From assembly GCA_003105015.1 (NCBI GenBank), contig PQAF01000028.1, forward strand, positions 186,001 to 250,000: 64,000 bases of DNA. Direction: 5' to 3'. The notes under the pieces are model-generated. The model made no database searches, had not been told where the DNA came from, and was given only the letters and a program-made list of their open reading frames with translations. The first letter of the stretch is position 1. Every line of letters begins with the position of its first letter. The translations under genes and the position numbers were made by a program. Positions 8,183 through 14,940 of this stretch are shown piece by piece. This DNA comes from Rhodocyclales bacterium. GTDB taxonomy: Bacteria; Pseudomonadota; Gammaproteobacteria; Burkholderiales; Rhodocyclaceae.

Positions 8183-8862
8183 TGAAGAGTTCTCCCAGGA
8201 GGAATTGCGAAACATTGGCGCCCGGCCAAGCCAGCGTCAGCAAGTCGGGCAAGCTCGGCGGTAACCCAAAAGCCAGCGGCGCGCGCTGCTTTGGCTTTTT
8301 CAAGCGGGTGCAACTGGTAACATTCATTGTTCCCGTGGGGCGGGACAGGGAAAGCCTTGAAATCGCCCTTTACTGTCCCGTGTGCCGGGACAGGGGCGGG
8401 GGTCTCTGTCCCGTGGGGCGGGACAAGCCTGTCCCGTGTGGCGGGATGGTCGTTGCGTTTTTTCACGGTCGGCAACGGATCAAGAAAACGCCAATCGCCC
8501 GGCTGGAATGACTTGATGTCGAGCCCGGTAAAGTTCGACACGTTCAGCCAAGTCAGTGCGAAGCGATCGGGCCCCATGCGCAGGCCGCCATTGCGGGTCT
8601 TCACGATCAATCCGCGTTCCTGCAGCTCGGCTTTGCCCTTCTGGATCGCGTCATGGCTACACCAGCCGCGCCGCTTGAGCCAATCAGTTGCAAGGTGTAG
8701 CTGCCCGTTGTTGCTACCGGTGTGCTGCCGGATCAACTCGAGCAGTAGCGCCTTCGCGCGGTCACTGGCGCCGAGGAAAGCGGCACTATCCAGCAGGTCG
8801 TGTGGGATAGGCGTGTAGCTGCCGGAGACGGCCTCCTGCGGCTTGCGCTTGCGCTTGCTCAT
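8179..8862 (-). CDS. Phage replication initiator, winged-helix type
   Basis: I chose the ATG at 8862 (MSKRKRKPQEAVSGSY), which has GAAGG upstream and overlaps the stop of the helix-turn-helix gene. Residues about 14 to 115 read as a winged-helix replication domain: YTPIPHDLLDSAAF, then a recognition-helix-like SNNGQLHLATDWLKRRGW, then a wing with RNGGLRMGPDRFALTW. Residues about 138 to 178 are proline-rich repeats (VPPHGT, VPAHGT, VPPHGN) encoded by four palindromic iterons. A DNA-binding N-terminus, iterons in the middle of the frame and a separate C-terminus is the arrangement of lambda O. I infer that the protein binds its own iterons to start phage or element replication. Confidence 0.72.
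   Translation of the reverse strand: MSKRKRKPQEAVSGSYTPIPHDLLDSAAFLGASDRAKALLLELIRQHTGSNNGQLHLATDWLKRRGWCSHDAIQKGKAELQERGLIVKTRNGGLRMGPDRFALTWLNVSNFTGLDIKSFQPGDWRFLDPLPTVKKRNDHPATRDRLVPPHGTETPAPVPAHGTVKGDFKAFPVPPHGNNECYQLHPLEKAKAARAAGFWVTAELARLADAGLAGRQCFAIPPGRTLQ
8329..8448. repeat. Four palindromic iterons, probable replication origin inside the initiator gene
   Basis: Four 19-base units lie at 8329-8347, 8374-8392, 8407-8425 and 8430-8448. The best copy is TGTCCCGTGGGGCGGGACA: 7-base arms TGTCCCG/CGGGACA around a 5-base centre. The other centres read TGTGC and TGTGG, and the outer copies carry one or two mismatches in an arm. Start-to-start spacing is 45, 33 and 23 bases. Iterated palindromes in the middle of a replication protein gene match the ori-in-O arrangement of lambdoid phages. 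This is seen directly; origin function is inferred. Confidence 0.68.
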
Positions 8863-9095
8863 GCCGCCTTCGCCGTGAGCGTCGAGCGCGGCCGGCGCTT
8901 GGCTATGCGCCGCTCGGCAATCCACGTATCTAGCTCGCTGCGCCGATAAAATACACGCGCGCCGATCTTGTAGTAGGGAATCGCGAGACGATGCGTCGAG
9001 GCATCGAAGCAGAGCGTGCTCTCCTTCAGCCCCAAGTATTCAGCCGCCTGTTTTCTGGTGAGACGGTCCGTCTCAAAGTTCAGCTTGTCGGTCAT
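8859..9095 (-). CDS. AlpA/excisionase-like helix-turn-helix protein (78 aa)
   Basis: The start at 9095 (MTDKLNFETDRLTRKQAAEYLG) has AAGGAG 7 bases upstream; a frame from 9113 would swallow that site. Residues 10 to 35 are a MerR/AlpA-type helix-turn-helix (LTRKQAAEYLGLKESTL), followed by YYKIGARVFYRRSELDTWI, the wing and helix typical of the excisionase/AlpA fold. The C-terminus is basic. It is the first gene of the replication operon and overlaps the initiator start. Likely a small DNA-binding regulator or excisionase; with no integrase in view the two cannot be separated. Confidence 0.75.
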   Translation of the reverse strand: MTDKLNFETDRLTRKQAAEYLGLKESTLCFDASTHRLAIPYYKIGARVFYRRSELDTWIAERRIAKRRPRSTLTAKAA

Positions 9096-9125
9096 TTGTC
9101 GCTCCTTTGCCAATCTTTGTTTGTT

Positions 9126-9147
9126 GTTGCGAGATTAGGTGAGCAAC
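9126..9147. promoter_or_regulatory. Inverted repeat upstream of the helix-turn-helix/initiator operon
   Basis: GTTGC at 9126-9130 and GCAAC at 9143-9147 are perfect arms separated by 12 bases, 31 bases upstream of the start at 9095. The region 9096-9215 is the AT-richest part of the phage block and should hold the operon promoter; I could not find a well-spaced -35/-10 pair. Possible operator. Confidence 0.35.
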
Positions 9148-9211
9148 TAAGCGCGACCATACCCTTTAGCGTACGATTTAAAAAACTTTCTTATGCAAAA
9201 CTGCCGATCCA

Positions 9212-9240
9212 TAAAGAAAAACCCCGGCTCATGGCCGGGG
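9212..9240 (-). terminator. Rho-independent terminator after the M41-like gene
   Basis: CCCCGGC at 9222-9228 and GCCGGGG at 9234-9240 form a 7-bp GC stem with a TCATG loop. Read on the minus strand it is followed by a T-rich run (complement of the A tract at 9214-9221). It lies 21 bases past the stop of the 197-residue gene, so it separates the early genes from the replication operon. Confidence 0.8.
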
Positions 9241-9260
9241 TTTTGAGGGGAGAGAGGGGA

Positions 9261-9854
9261 CTAAATTAAGTGCGGTTCGCGTCCGTACTCCGATTTTGCT
9301 CTGGCCAAATACTCCGAAAAATCTTTTTCACTTACTTCTCCATCTGACAGAGCCACAAGACACGCTAGGTAATCAGGGCCGATCATTTGATGCTCGGTCA
9401 GCTTGCTGGCGATCAATTCCACAGCTCGAATATTCTCTGGTTGCTGCATCATCTTTACCGCGCGTTGCTGCCAGGCAGCAAGCGGGTCGAGCCCCCAGTA
9501 TTCGATAATGCGCACGGCTTCATCGAAGTCTTGCCAACACCCTTCAATAGCTTTTGTTGTCGCTATTCCCGACGCCACTACCGCAGCATACCCGGCGCAA
9601 AACACAAGCACTTCAATTTCCCCGCATTTTCGAGTGCCCCAACTTTCTTCGCCACTGGATGCGCCAAGAATATTGCCGTCTTGAACGATGGTCGTATTGC
9701 CGATGTAAAGATTAAACCTCACCCTCGCCAAAGCGTGCCCCGCTTCGTGTATGGCGGTTTGCCACCGCCGCTCCTGGCCGCGTTTGACTGCGGCCATGAG
9801 CTTTTGCGCCCTGGTCCTGGTGTCGCCCGCGGCCGGCTTAGGTTTTTTTGTCAT
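9261..9854 (-). CDS. Stand-alone FtsH-type (M41) metallopeptidase domain protein
   Basis: A 197-residue protein starting MTKKPKPAAGDTRTRAQ behind an AAGGGGG site. IHEAGHALA at residues about 35 to 43 is the zinc motif of family M41 (HExxH). WQDFDEAVRIIEYWGL, about 75 residues later, matches the segment that carries the third zinc ligand (Asp) in FtsH. The AAA+ ATPase module and membrane helices of FtsH are absent, so unfolding would have to come from elsewhere. It is placed as a phage accessory gene between two unknown genes and a terminator. Peptidase activity is inferred from the motif; the target is unknown, and a host-regulator or repressor-cleavage role is possible. Confidence 0.75.
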   Translation of the reverse strand: MTKKPKPAAGDTRTRAQKLMAAVKRGQERRWQTAIHEAGHALARVRFNLYIGNTTIVQDGNILGASSGEESWGTRKCGEIEVLVFCAGYAAVVASGIATTKAIEGCWQDFDEAVRIIEYWGLDPLAAWQQRAVKMMQQPENIRAVELIASKLTEHQMIGPDYLACLVALSDGEVSEKDFSEYLARAKSEYGREPHLI

Positions 9855-9896
9855 GCCCCCCCTTAATTCCGGTTGCGCTGCCCTTCGTTCTGATCT

Positions 9897-10241
9897 TCAA
9901 CCCCCGCCGGCCAGCAAATCCCGCGCCCAGAATGCCCGCGTCGCTTCGACTTCCTCGGCGGTCTGGACAGCAAGAGGGCGGAATTCCTGCGTGTATGGCA
10001 CGCCGCCCTCCATGCAGAGGTGAATGAATTCGCCCAGGGCAGCCAAATAACCTTCCAGGTGCGGCCCGAGCTTCACGCCCGCGCCTTCGATTACGATCCG
10101 CGCCGCTTCGGCGGGGTCCAGCGCCCAAAAAGTGTCTCCGTCGAAACTGTCGACGGCGTTCTCGATCTTGGACAGCGCCGCCACGGCGGCGCGGGCGCCC
10201 ATGCGGCGCTTGAGCGCGGAATTGCCGTTGTTTGAGCTCAT
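9897..10241 (-). CDS. Phage early protein (114 aa), unknown
   Basis: Starts MSSNNGNSALKRRMGARAA, its ATG overlapping the stop of the 84-residue gene upstream. The body is mostly helical with FDGDTFWALDPAEAARIVIEG and EFIHLCMEGGVPYTQEF segments. No domain recognised. It is co-transcribed with the neighbouring small genes, and its stop is 42 bases before the M41-like start. Confidence 0.6.
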   Translation of the reverse strand: MSSNNGNSALKRRMGARAAVAALSKIENAVDSFDGDTFWALDPAEAARIVIEGAGVKLGPHLEGYLAALGEFIHLCMEGGVPYTQEFRPLAVQTAEEVEATRAFWARDLLAGGG

Positions 10242-10492
10242 GCCGTAACCTCCAACGCGTGCGGCAGGGGATTAAGCTCGTCGTCGCCAGGGCGTAGTGC
10301 CTTAACGCAGGCGGTGAGGCGGTGCGCTTCGTTCTGCGTAGTGCTCAGGATGAGATTGGCGAGCGTTTCGCCTGTGACGCTGTTCTTGTACCGATAAGCC
10401 ACGTTGCGAAGCGCGACCAGCACGTTGATGGCTTCCTCGATCTCGTTGGCAACTTGCTCGGCAACTTCTGGCTTAAACTGTTCTGCAGGCAT
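10238..10492 (-). CDS. Phage early protein (84 aa), unknown
   Basis: Starts MPAEQFKPEVAEQVANEIEEA behind a near-ideal AGGAGGT site. The protein is one helical, mildly acidic domain (INVLVALRNVAYRYKN) without cysteines or recognisable motifs. Coupled by ATGA overlap to the following gene. Confidence 0.6.
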   Translation of the reverse strand: MPAEQFKPEVAEQVANEIEEAINVLVALRNVAYRYKNSVTGETLANLILSTTQNEAHRLTACVKALRPGDDELNPLPHALEVTA

Positions 10493-10561
10493 GGTGTTAC
10501 CTCCTATTCAGGTTCATCGTGCTCAGAGGGCCGGGGAGTTGCCGCTCCCTGGCCTTCGCCT

Positions 10562-10744
10562 TTACCGGCGTCCGGCCGGCGCGGTTTTCTTCCTTGCTGC
10601 GTTCCGTTCAGTCAGCAGATAGAGCATGTACGTGTTCAGGCTCACGCCCTCGGCTTCGGCCGCCTGGGCGAGCTTGGCGTGCAGGCTCTGCGGCATCCGC
10701 AGCACCAGCCTGCCGCTGTATTCCTCGATTTTCTGTGTCTTCAT
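10562..10744 (-). CDS. Ribbon-helix-helix (HicB/Arc-type) DNA-binding protein (60 aa)
   Basis: I chose the ATG at 10744 (MKTQKIEEYSGRLVLRMP). YSGRLVLRMPQSLHAKLAQ followed by GVSLNTYMLYLL is the HicB/Arc ribbon-helix-helix pattern: a beta strand then two helices. The tail is basic. An inverted repeat covers the -10 of its own promoter just upstream, which suggests autorepression. It could be the antitoxin-like half of a toxin-antitoxin pair, but no HicA-like partner is adjacent, so a phage early repressor is more likely. Confidence 0.78.
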   Translation of the reverse strand: MKTQKIEEYSGRLVLRMPQSLHAKLAQAAEAEGVSLNTYMLYLLTERNAARKKTAPAGRR

Positions 10745-10749
10745 GATGA

Positions 10750-10783
10750 TACTAATCCTAGTACCAGTCGCGGAGCAATGCAA
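10750..10783 (-). promoter_or_regulatory. Promoter with overlapping operator for the ribbon-helix-helix gene
   Basis: Read on the minus strand, TTGCAT (10783-10778) and TAGGAT (10760-10755) are separated by 17 bases. An inverted repeat, TACTA and TAGTA with a 4-base spacer, spans 10750-10763 and so overlaps the -10. This is the layout expected for an autoregulated early promoter. Confidence 0.6.
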
Positions 10784-10792
10784 GAAGAATTT

Positions 10793-11026
10793 TCAGCGCC
10801 TGGGCGGCGGCAAGATCCGAGGCGGCGGCGGGTTCATCGGAGTGGGTGGGTCGTACCGCGCGACCTCCCGCTGCGTCGGTTTGCGCGGCCGCTTGGCGGC
10901 CGCTTCTTCGTCGGGCAGGGTGGAATCCCGCTTTCGCTTCGGCGGGTAGAGCAGGATGTTCAGGGAGTGCTGCCAGGGGGAAAAGCTGTCTAAAACTACC
11001 GGAAATGCTCGGTCTTTCTCTGGCAT
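10793..11026 (-). CDS. Possible small proline-rich phage protein (77 aa)
   Basis: MPEKDRAFPVVLDSFSPWQ starts 10 bases after GGGAGG. The second half is basic and proline-rich (RKPTQREVARYDPPTP). Nothing else in this stretch has a better frame, but the composition is low-complexity and I recognise no domain, so this may not be a gene. It would be the rightmost gene of the phage block. Confidence 0.4.
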   Translation of the reverse strand: MPEKDRAFPVVLDSFSPWQHSLNILLYPPKRKRDSTLPDEEAAAKRPRKPTQREVARYDPPTPMNPPPPRILPPPRR

Positions 11027-11510
11027 CGTTGAGCGCCCTCCCGCAGAAAAAGTATTAGACAGCGCCCACCGGTTCTCTTAAGCACTTCAAGAAGTTGGGC
11101 GCATTCCCGAGTCATACTGCTGCATCATCGGGGTGTGCTGGGGCAGGTCGGTCTGGGCGTTCATGGCAGACGGAGCGGGGAGGCGCGTATCTTAGCCGAG
11201 AATGCGCCCGGCGGCCGCGCGGACGCCTGCCGCGCCCGCCAACAACCCGGAAGGCCTTGTGGACATTCAAGAAAATCGTTCAGGCGCCGATAAGCTTCTT
11301 GATTGAAGACGGCGATCCGGTGGCTTATGATGCCGCCTGGTCAATCCCGGCTGACGTTGATGCAGGCCGGCCAGGGACGGCGTATTCCAGCGACTGACTT
11401 TTCCGCTGGGGCCGCTCCAGGGCCAGGCAGCCCGATTTTTTCCCGACCTGCCCCGCCCCCGCAGGCATACGACCCGGCGCGAACCGAAGTTCCGCGCCGG
11501 TGGATTCCAT
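11027..11510. other. Gene-free boundary between phage block and chromosomal sensor genes
   Basis: This 484-base stretch separates minus-strand phage genes from plus-strand chromosomal genes. It holds the promoter of the sensor kinase (11303-11331), a copy of the 9-mer ACTGACTTT at 11393, and a minus-strand 39-codon frame beginning near 11122 that I do not consider a gene. I saw no tRNA gene, integrase or direct repeat that would mark an attachment site. Any right-hand phage junction should lie about 11030-11300. Confidence 0.5.
11303..11331 (+). promoter_or_regulatory. Sigma-70-type promoter of the first sensor kinase
   Basis: TTGAAG at 11303-11308 and TATGAT at 11326-11331 are separated by 17 bases, inside GATTGAA...TTATGATGCC. 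Transcription would start near 11338, leaving a leader of about 170 bases before the start at 11511. The second kinase has an almost identical arrangement at 24128-24156. Confidence 0.6.
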
Positions 11511-13790
11511 ATGACCATGCAGGCGAAAGAGCAGACAATTCATGGAGTTGTTCCGGTCGAGGCGCCGGCGCGCCGGCGTTTTCTGCGTCTGACCATCAGC
11601 CGGAAATTTCTTGTCGTGTTTGCCGCCCTGGCATTCGTCGGCATTTCCAACTGGGTCGTCATCGATTCGACCCTGTCTCAGCTCCGGGGCGCGACGACCC
11701 TGGTCAATGTCATCGGCAGCATTCGCTGGACCAGCCAGCGCATCCAGCTGGATACCGCCCGGGTCGCCCAGGGGCGGACGAGCCGTGCCGCCGTCGAAGC
11801 GCTGCTGGACCGGCTCGACGAGGTGATCCGCACCCTGTCGGCGGGCGGCAGCGTGCTCGGCTTCGAGGTGCGCGAGCCGCCGCCTGCCCTGCGCCCGTCC
11901 ATCGAGCCGCTGCGGCAGATATTGCACGACTACCGCGTCGACGCGCACGCGGCGCTCGACGCCATCCGGGACGGGCGCGATCCGGCCGTCGAACTGGAGA
12001 TGTTGTTCGGGCATGGCAACGAAATGCTGAGCCACGCCGATGCCCTGGCGGCCGCGCTGAGCCGGCAGATCGTGGAGATCGAAAACCAGGCCGCCTTCGG
12101 CTTGTATCTCCTGGCCATCCTCGACCTGGCCATCCTCGCGGCCGCCCTGCTGGCCATCCGCGTCCAGATCGTGCAGCCGCTGCAGAAGCTGACGCTGGCC
12201 AGCCAGCGCTTCGCCAAGGGGGACTACGCCATCCGCACGAAGCTCGACTCGGCGGACGAGATCGGCGACCTGGCGCGCACTTTCGACCGCATGGCCGGCG
12301 ACATCCAGCGCGACATGAGCCGGATCGCCGGCAATGTGATCGAACTCGAGAAATCGCAGGCGCTCCTGCGCAAGGTGCTGGACACCCTGCCGGTCGGCGT
12401 CTGGGTGACCGATGGCGGCGGACGGGTCATCGTGGAGAATCCGGCCGGCCAGCGCATCTGGGCCGGGGCGGAACGGTCCGCAGTGCAGGGCCGGGGAAAA
12501 TACAAGGGCTGGTGGGCGGACAGCGGCAAGCGCATCGAACGCGGGGAATGGGCGCTGGAGCGCGCCATCTCCCGGGGGGAAACCTCGATCGGCGAAGCGA
12601 TCAACATCCAGTGCTTCGACGGCAGCTTCAAGACCGTGCTGAATTCGGCGGCGCCGCTGGTGGGGCCGCAGGGCGAGATCGAGGGCGCCATCGTCGTCAA
12701 CGAGGACATCACCGAGCGGCAGCGGGCGGCCGAGGAGCTTCGCGTCAGCAAGGAACTGTTCCAGACCACCTTCGATTCGGCGGCGGTGGGCATTACGCTG
12801 TACGACCTGACCGGGCGCTTCCTGCTGGCCAACAGCGCCTTGTGCGAGACGCTCGGCTACAGCGAGGAGGAATTGCTGCACAAGCGCCTGAAGGAGATCA
12901 CCCATCCGGACGATCTGGCCAAGGCCGCCGAATTCGAGCGCCAGGTGCTGGCGGGGCAGCTCAAGCACTACGGGATCGAGTTGCGCCTATACCATCGGCA
13001 GGGACATGTCGTCTGGAGCGTGCTGTCCGTCGCCCTCGTGCTGGACCGGGAGCAGGCGCCGCTGTACTTCATCGGGCAGGTCCTCGACATCACCTCGCGC
13101 AAGACGATGGAGCAGGAACTGATCGAGTCGCGCACGCGCCTGCGCGAGCTGGCGGCCCACCACGATGCCGTCCGCGAAGAGGAGCGCAAGCGCATCGCCC
13201 TGGAGATCCACGACGAGCTCGGGCAGCTCCTGACCGCCCTGAAAATGGACATCTCCCTGCTGCGCATGCAGTCCGGGGCCGATCCGGAGGTCGGCCGGCG
13301 CACGGGCGACATGCGCGAGCTGGTGGAAAAGACCATCCGCGTGGTGCGCCAGGTGGCGAGCAACCTGCGGCCGGCGGCGCTCAACCTGGGCATCGGGCCG
13401 GCGCTGGAGTGGCTGGTCGAGGATTTCGGCCAGCGCACGGGCATCGCCTACGAGCTGAACCTCTCCGGCGGCGAGATCGACCTGGACGACACGCGGGCAA
13501 CGGCCGTATTCCGCATCGTGCAGGAGTCGCTCACCAACGTGATGCGCCACGCCGACGCCGCCTCGGTCGCGGTGTCCCTGAGGCGCGACGGGGAGGCGCT
13601 GTTCCTGGAGGTCAAGGACGACGGCCGCGGCTTCGACTACGAGGCGGCAAGCCACGGCCCTTCCTTCGGCCTGCTGGGCATCCGCGAGCGGGTACGGGTG
13701 CTGGGCGGCGCGCTCACCATCGACAGCGGCGCCGGACGCGGAACCGTCGTCTCGATTCACATCCCCCGCATTTCGGAAGGACAGACATGA
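11511..13790 (+). CDS. NarX-like sensor histidine kinase with two PAS domains
   Basis: A 759-residue inner-membrane kinase. Membrane segments lie at about residues 30 to 50 and 203 to 222, enclosing a periplasmic PilJ/NarX-like helical sensor. A HAMP domain follows (about 223 to 275), then a PAS domain with a variant loop (about 295 to 400) and a second PAS (about 415 to 535, ending in an LDITSRK tail). The HisKA_3 box REEERKRIALEIHDELGQ carries the phospho-acceptor His567, and a C-terminal ATPase has the N-box around QESLTNVMRHA and G-boxes DDGRGFDY and GLLGIRERV. This kinase class pairs with LuxR-type regulators, and one follows directly with a 4-base overlap. The start at 11511 has no strong ribosome site; 11517 is an alternative. 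The signal sensed is unknown. Confidence 0.9.
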   Translation: MTMQAKEQTIHGVVPVEAPARRRFLRLTISRKFLVVFAALAFVGISNWVVIDSTLSQLRGATTLVNVIGSIRWTSQRIQLDTARVAQGRTSRAAVEALLDRLDEVIRTLSAGGSVLGFEVREPPPALRPSIEPLRQILHDYRVDAHAALDAIRDGRDPAVELEMLFGHGNEMLSHADALAAALSRQIVEIENQAAFGLYLLAILDLAILAAALLAIRVQIVQPLQKLTLASQRFAKGDYAIRTKLDSADEIGDLARTFDRMAGDIQRDMSRIAGNVIELEKSQALLRKVLDTLPVGVWVTDGGGRVIVENPAGQRIWAGAERSAVQGRGKYKGWWADSGKRIERGEWALERAISRGETSIGEAINIQCFDGSFKTVLNSAAPLVGPQGEIEGAIVVNEDITERQRAAEELRVSKELFQTTFDSAAVGITLYDLTGRFLLANSALCETLGYSEEELLHKRLKEITHPDDLAKAAEFERQVLAGQLKHYGIELRLYHRQGHVVWSVLSVALVLDREQAPLYFIGQVLDITSRKTMEQELIESRTRLRELAAHHDAVREEERKRIALEIHDELGQLLTALKMDISLLRMQSGADPEVGRRTGDMRELVEKTIRVVRQVASNLRPAALNLGIGPALEWLVEDFGQRTGIAYELNLSGGEIDLDDTRATAVFRIVQESLTNVMRHADAASVAVSLRRDGEALFLEVKDDGRGFDYEAASHGPSFGLLGIRERVRVLGGALTIDSGAGRGTVVSIHIPRISEGQT

Positions 13791-14419
13791 TCCGGATACT
13801 GATTGCCGACGACCATGCCATCGTGCGCGGCGGCCTGAAGCAGATCATCGCGACCACGACGGATATCGTTGCGGCCGGCGAGGCCACCCATGGCGCCGAG
13901 GTGATCGACAAGGTCCGGCAGGCCGACCTCGACCTGCTGCTGCTGGACATGACGATGCCCGGCCTGAGCGGGGTCGACCTGGTGCGCCGGGTGCGCGGCG
14001 ACAAGCCGGACCTGCCGATCCTCGTGCTGAGCATGCACAACGAAGGGCAGGTGGTGTCTCGGGCCTTGCGCGCCGGCGCCGCCGGCTACGTCACCAAGGA
14101 CAGCGATCCGGCCATCCTGCTCTCCGCCATCCGGAAGGTGGCGGCCGGCGGCCGATTCATCGACCCGGCCCTGGTCGACGCCATCGTGTTCGAGGTCGGC
14201 GACAGCGACAAGGCGCCGCACGAATGCCTCTCCGACCGCGAGTTCCAGGTGCTGCAGAAGATCGTCGGCGGCGAGGCCATCGGCGAGATCGGCGCCTCGC
14301 TCAACCTGAGCGCGAAGACCATCAGCACGCACAAGATGCGGCTGATGCAGAAGCTCGGCGTGGACAACAATGCCGACCTCATCCGCTATGCCATCCGGCA
14401 TGGCCTGGCGCAGGAATAG
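13787..14419 (+). CDS. LuxR/NarL-family response regulator
   Basis: A 210-residue protein whose ATG overlaps the kinase stop and has GGAAGG 7 bases upstream. The receiver domain (1 to about 120) has the acidic pair D8/D9, phospho-acceptor D54 in LLLLDMTMPG, and Lys in YVTKDSDP. The C-terminal GerE helix-turn-helix (about 145 to 205) shows LSDREFQVLQKIVGG and LSAKTISTHKMRLMQKL. It is the cognate partner of the kinase at 11511. Two 22-base-spaced direct repeats just downstream (14443-14480) are candidate binding sites upstream of the next genes. Confidence 0.92.
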   Translation: MIRILIADDHAIVRGGLKQIIATTTDIVAAGEATHGAEVIDKVRQADLDLLLLDMTMPGLSGVDLVRRVRGDKPDLPILVLSMHNEGQVVSRALRAGAAGYVTKDSDPAILLSAIRKVAAGGRFIDPALVDAIVFEVGDSDKAPHECLSDREFQVLQKIVGGEAIGEIGASLNLSAKTISTHKMRLMQKLGVDNNADLIRYAIRHGLAQE

Positions 14420-14442
14420 CGCCTTTCCCCCTTTTCCTCCTT

Positions 14443-14480
14443 GTAGGTGTTTGTCTGACATGCCGTAGGCGTATTCCGAC
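14443..14480 (+). promoter_or_regulatory. Tandem GTAGG...GAC repeats, candidate response-regulator sites
   Basis: GTAGGTGTTTGTCTGAC at 14443-14459 and GTAGGCGTATTCCGAC at 14465-14480 repeat with a 22-base period, two helical turns, so they face the same side of the DNA. They lie between the regulator gene and the downstream receiver gene. Regulator binding is inferred from position and phasing. Confidence 0.45.
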
Positions 14481-14499
14481 GGCAAGGACGGTTAATGCC

Positions 14500-14526
14500 T
14501 AAAGCAATATCCGGCATTTCCGACTC
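14500..14526 (+). promoter_or_regulatory. Possible sigma-28 (FliA) promoter for the receiver-MCP-cheY genes
   Basis: TAAAGCAA at 14500-14507, then 11 bases, then TCCGACTC at 14519-14526. Compared with the FliA consensus TAAAGTTT-N11-GCCGATAA, the TAAAG and CCGA cores and the spacing match while the outer bases do not. Chemotaxis genes are often FliA-controlled, so it is plausible but weak. Confidence 0.3.
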
Positions 14527-14574
14527 CTGAACCCCGGGGCTGGCGTCGTTACTCCGTCTAACAGGACGGAACAC

Positions 14575-14940
14575 GTGACGATGAGATTGCTGATAGTCGA
14601 GGATTCGCGGCCGGTGAGCGAGCGGCTGCGCGCCATCATGGCGAGCCTGCCCGGCGTGCAGGCCGAGGTGGCGGGCGATTTGCGCCAGGGCACCGAGCGC
14701 TTCCGCGAGCTGAAGCCGGAAATGGTGATCCTCGACGTCCAGCTGCCGGATGGCAGCGGACTGGACCTGCTGGAGACGATCAAGCACGAGCGGCCGGCGA
14801 CCCGCGTGCTGATGTTCAGCAACTACGCGCTGTATCGCAAGCGCTGCGTGGCGGGCGGGGCGGATTACTTCTTCGACAAACCGATGGACCTGGAAAGCCT
14901 GACGGCGACCGTCAGGCGATTGGCGGAGGTGGAGGCATGA
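14575..14940 (+). CDS. Single-domain response regulator (receiver only)
   Basis: A 121-residue receiver: [15 protein letters not shown] supplies the acidic pocket, D54 in [12 protein letters not shown] is the phosphorylation site, and Ser (MFSNYALY) and Lys (FFDKPMDL) complete the switch residues. There is no output domain. I take the GTG at 14575, which has AGGA 9 bases upstream; the ATG at 14581 is also possible. Its stop overlaps the start of the MCP (ATGA), so the two are coupled. It may act as a phosphate sink or a second CheY for that receptor. Confidence 0.88.
   Translation: MTMRLLIVEDSRPVSERLRAIMASLPGVQAEVAGDLRQGTERFRELKPEMVILDVQLPDGSGLDLLETIKHERPATRVLMFSNYALYRKRCVAGGADYFFDKPMDLESLTATVRRLAEVEA

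Noticed and set aside
1..11026. Search for an integrase, tRNA gene or attachment repeats bounding the phage block
   Set aside because: None could be recognised inside the window; the left boundary is outside.
11005..11122. A 39-codon minus-strand frame at the phage boundary
   Set aside because: Too short, no ribosome site, and it overlaps a better candidate frame.
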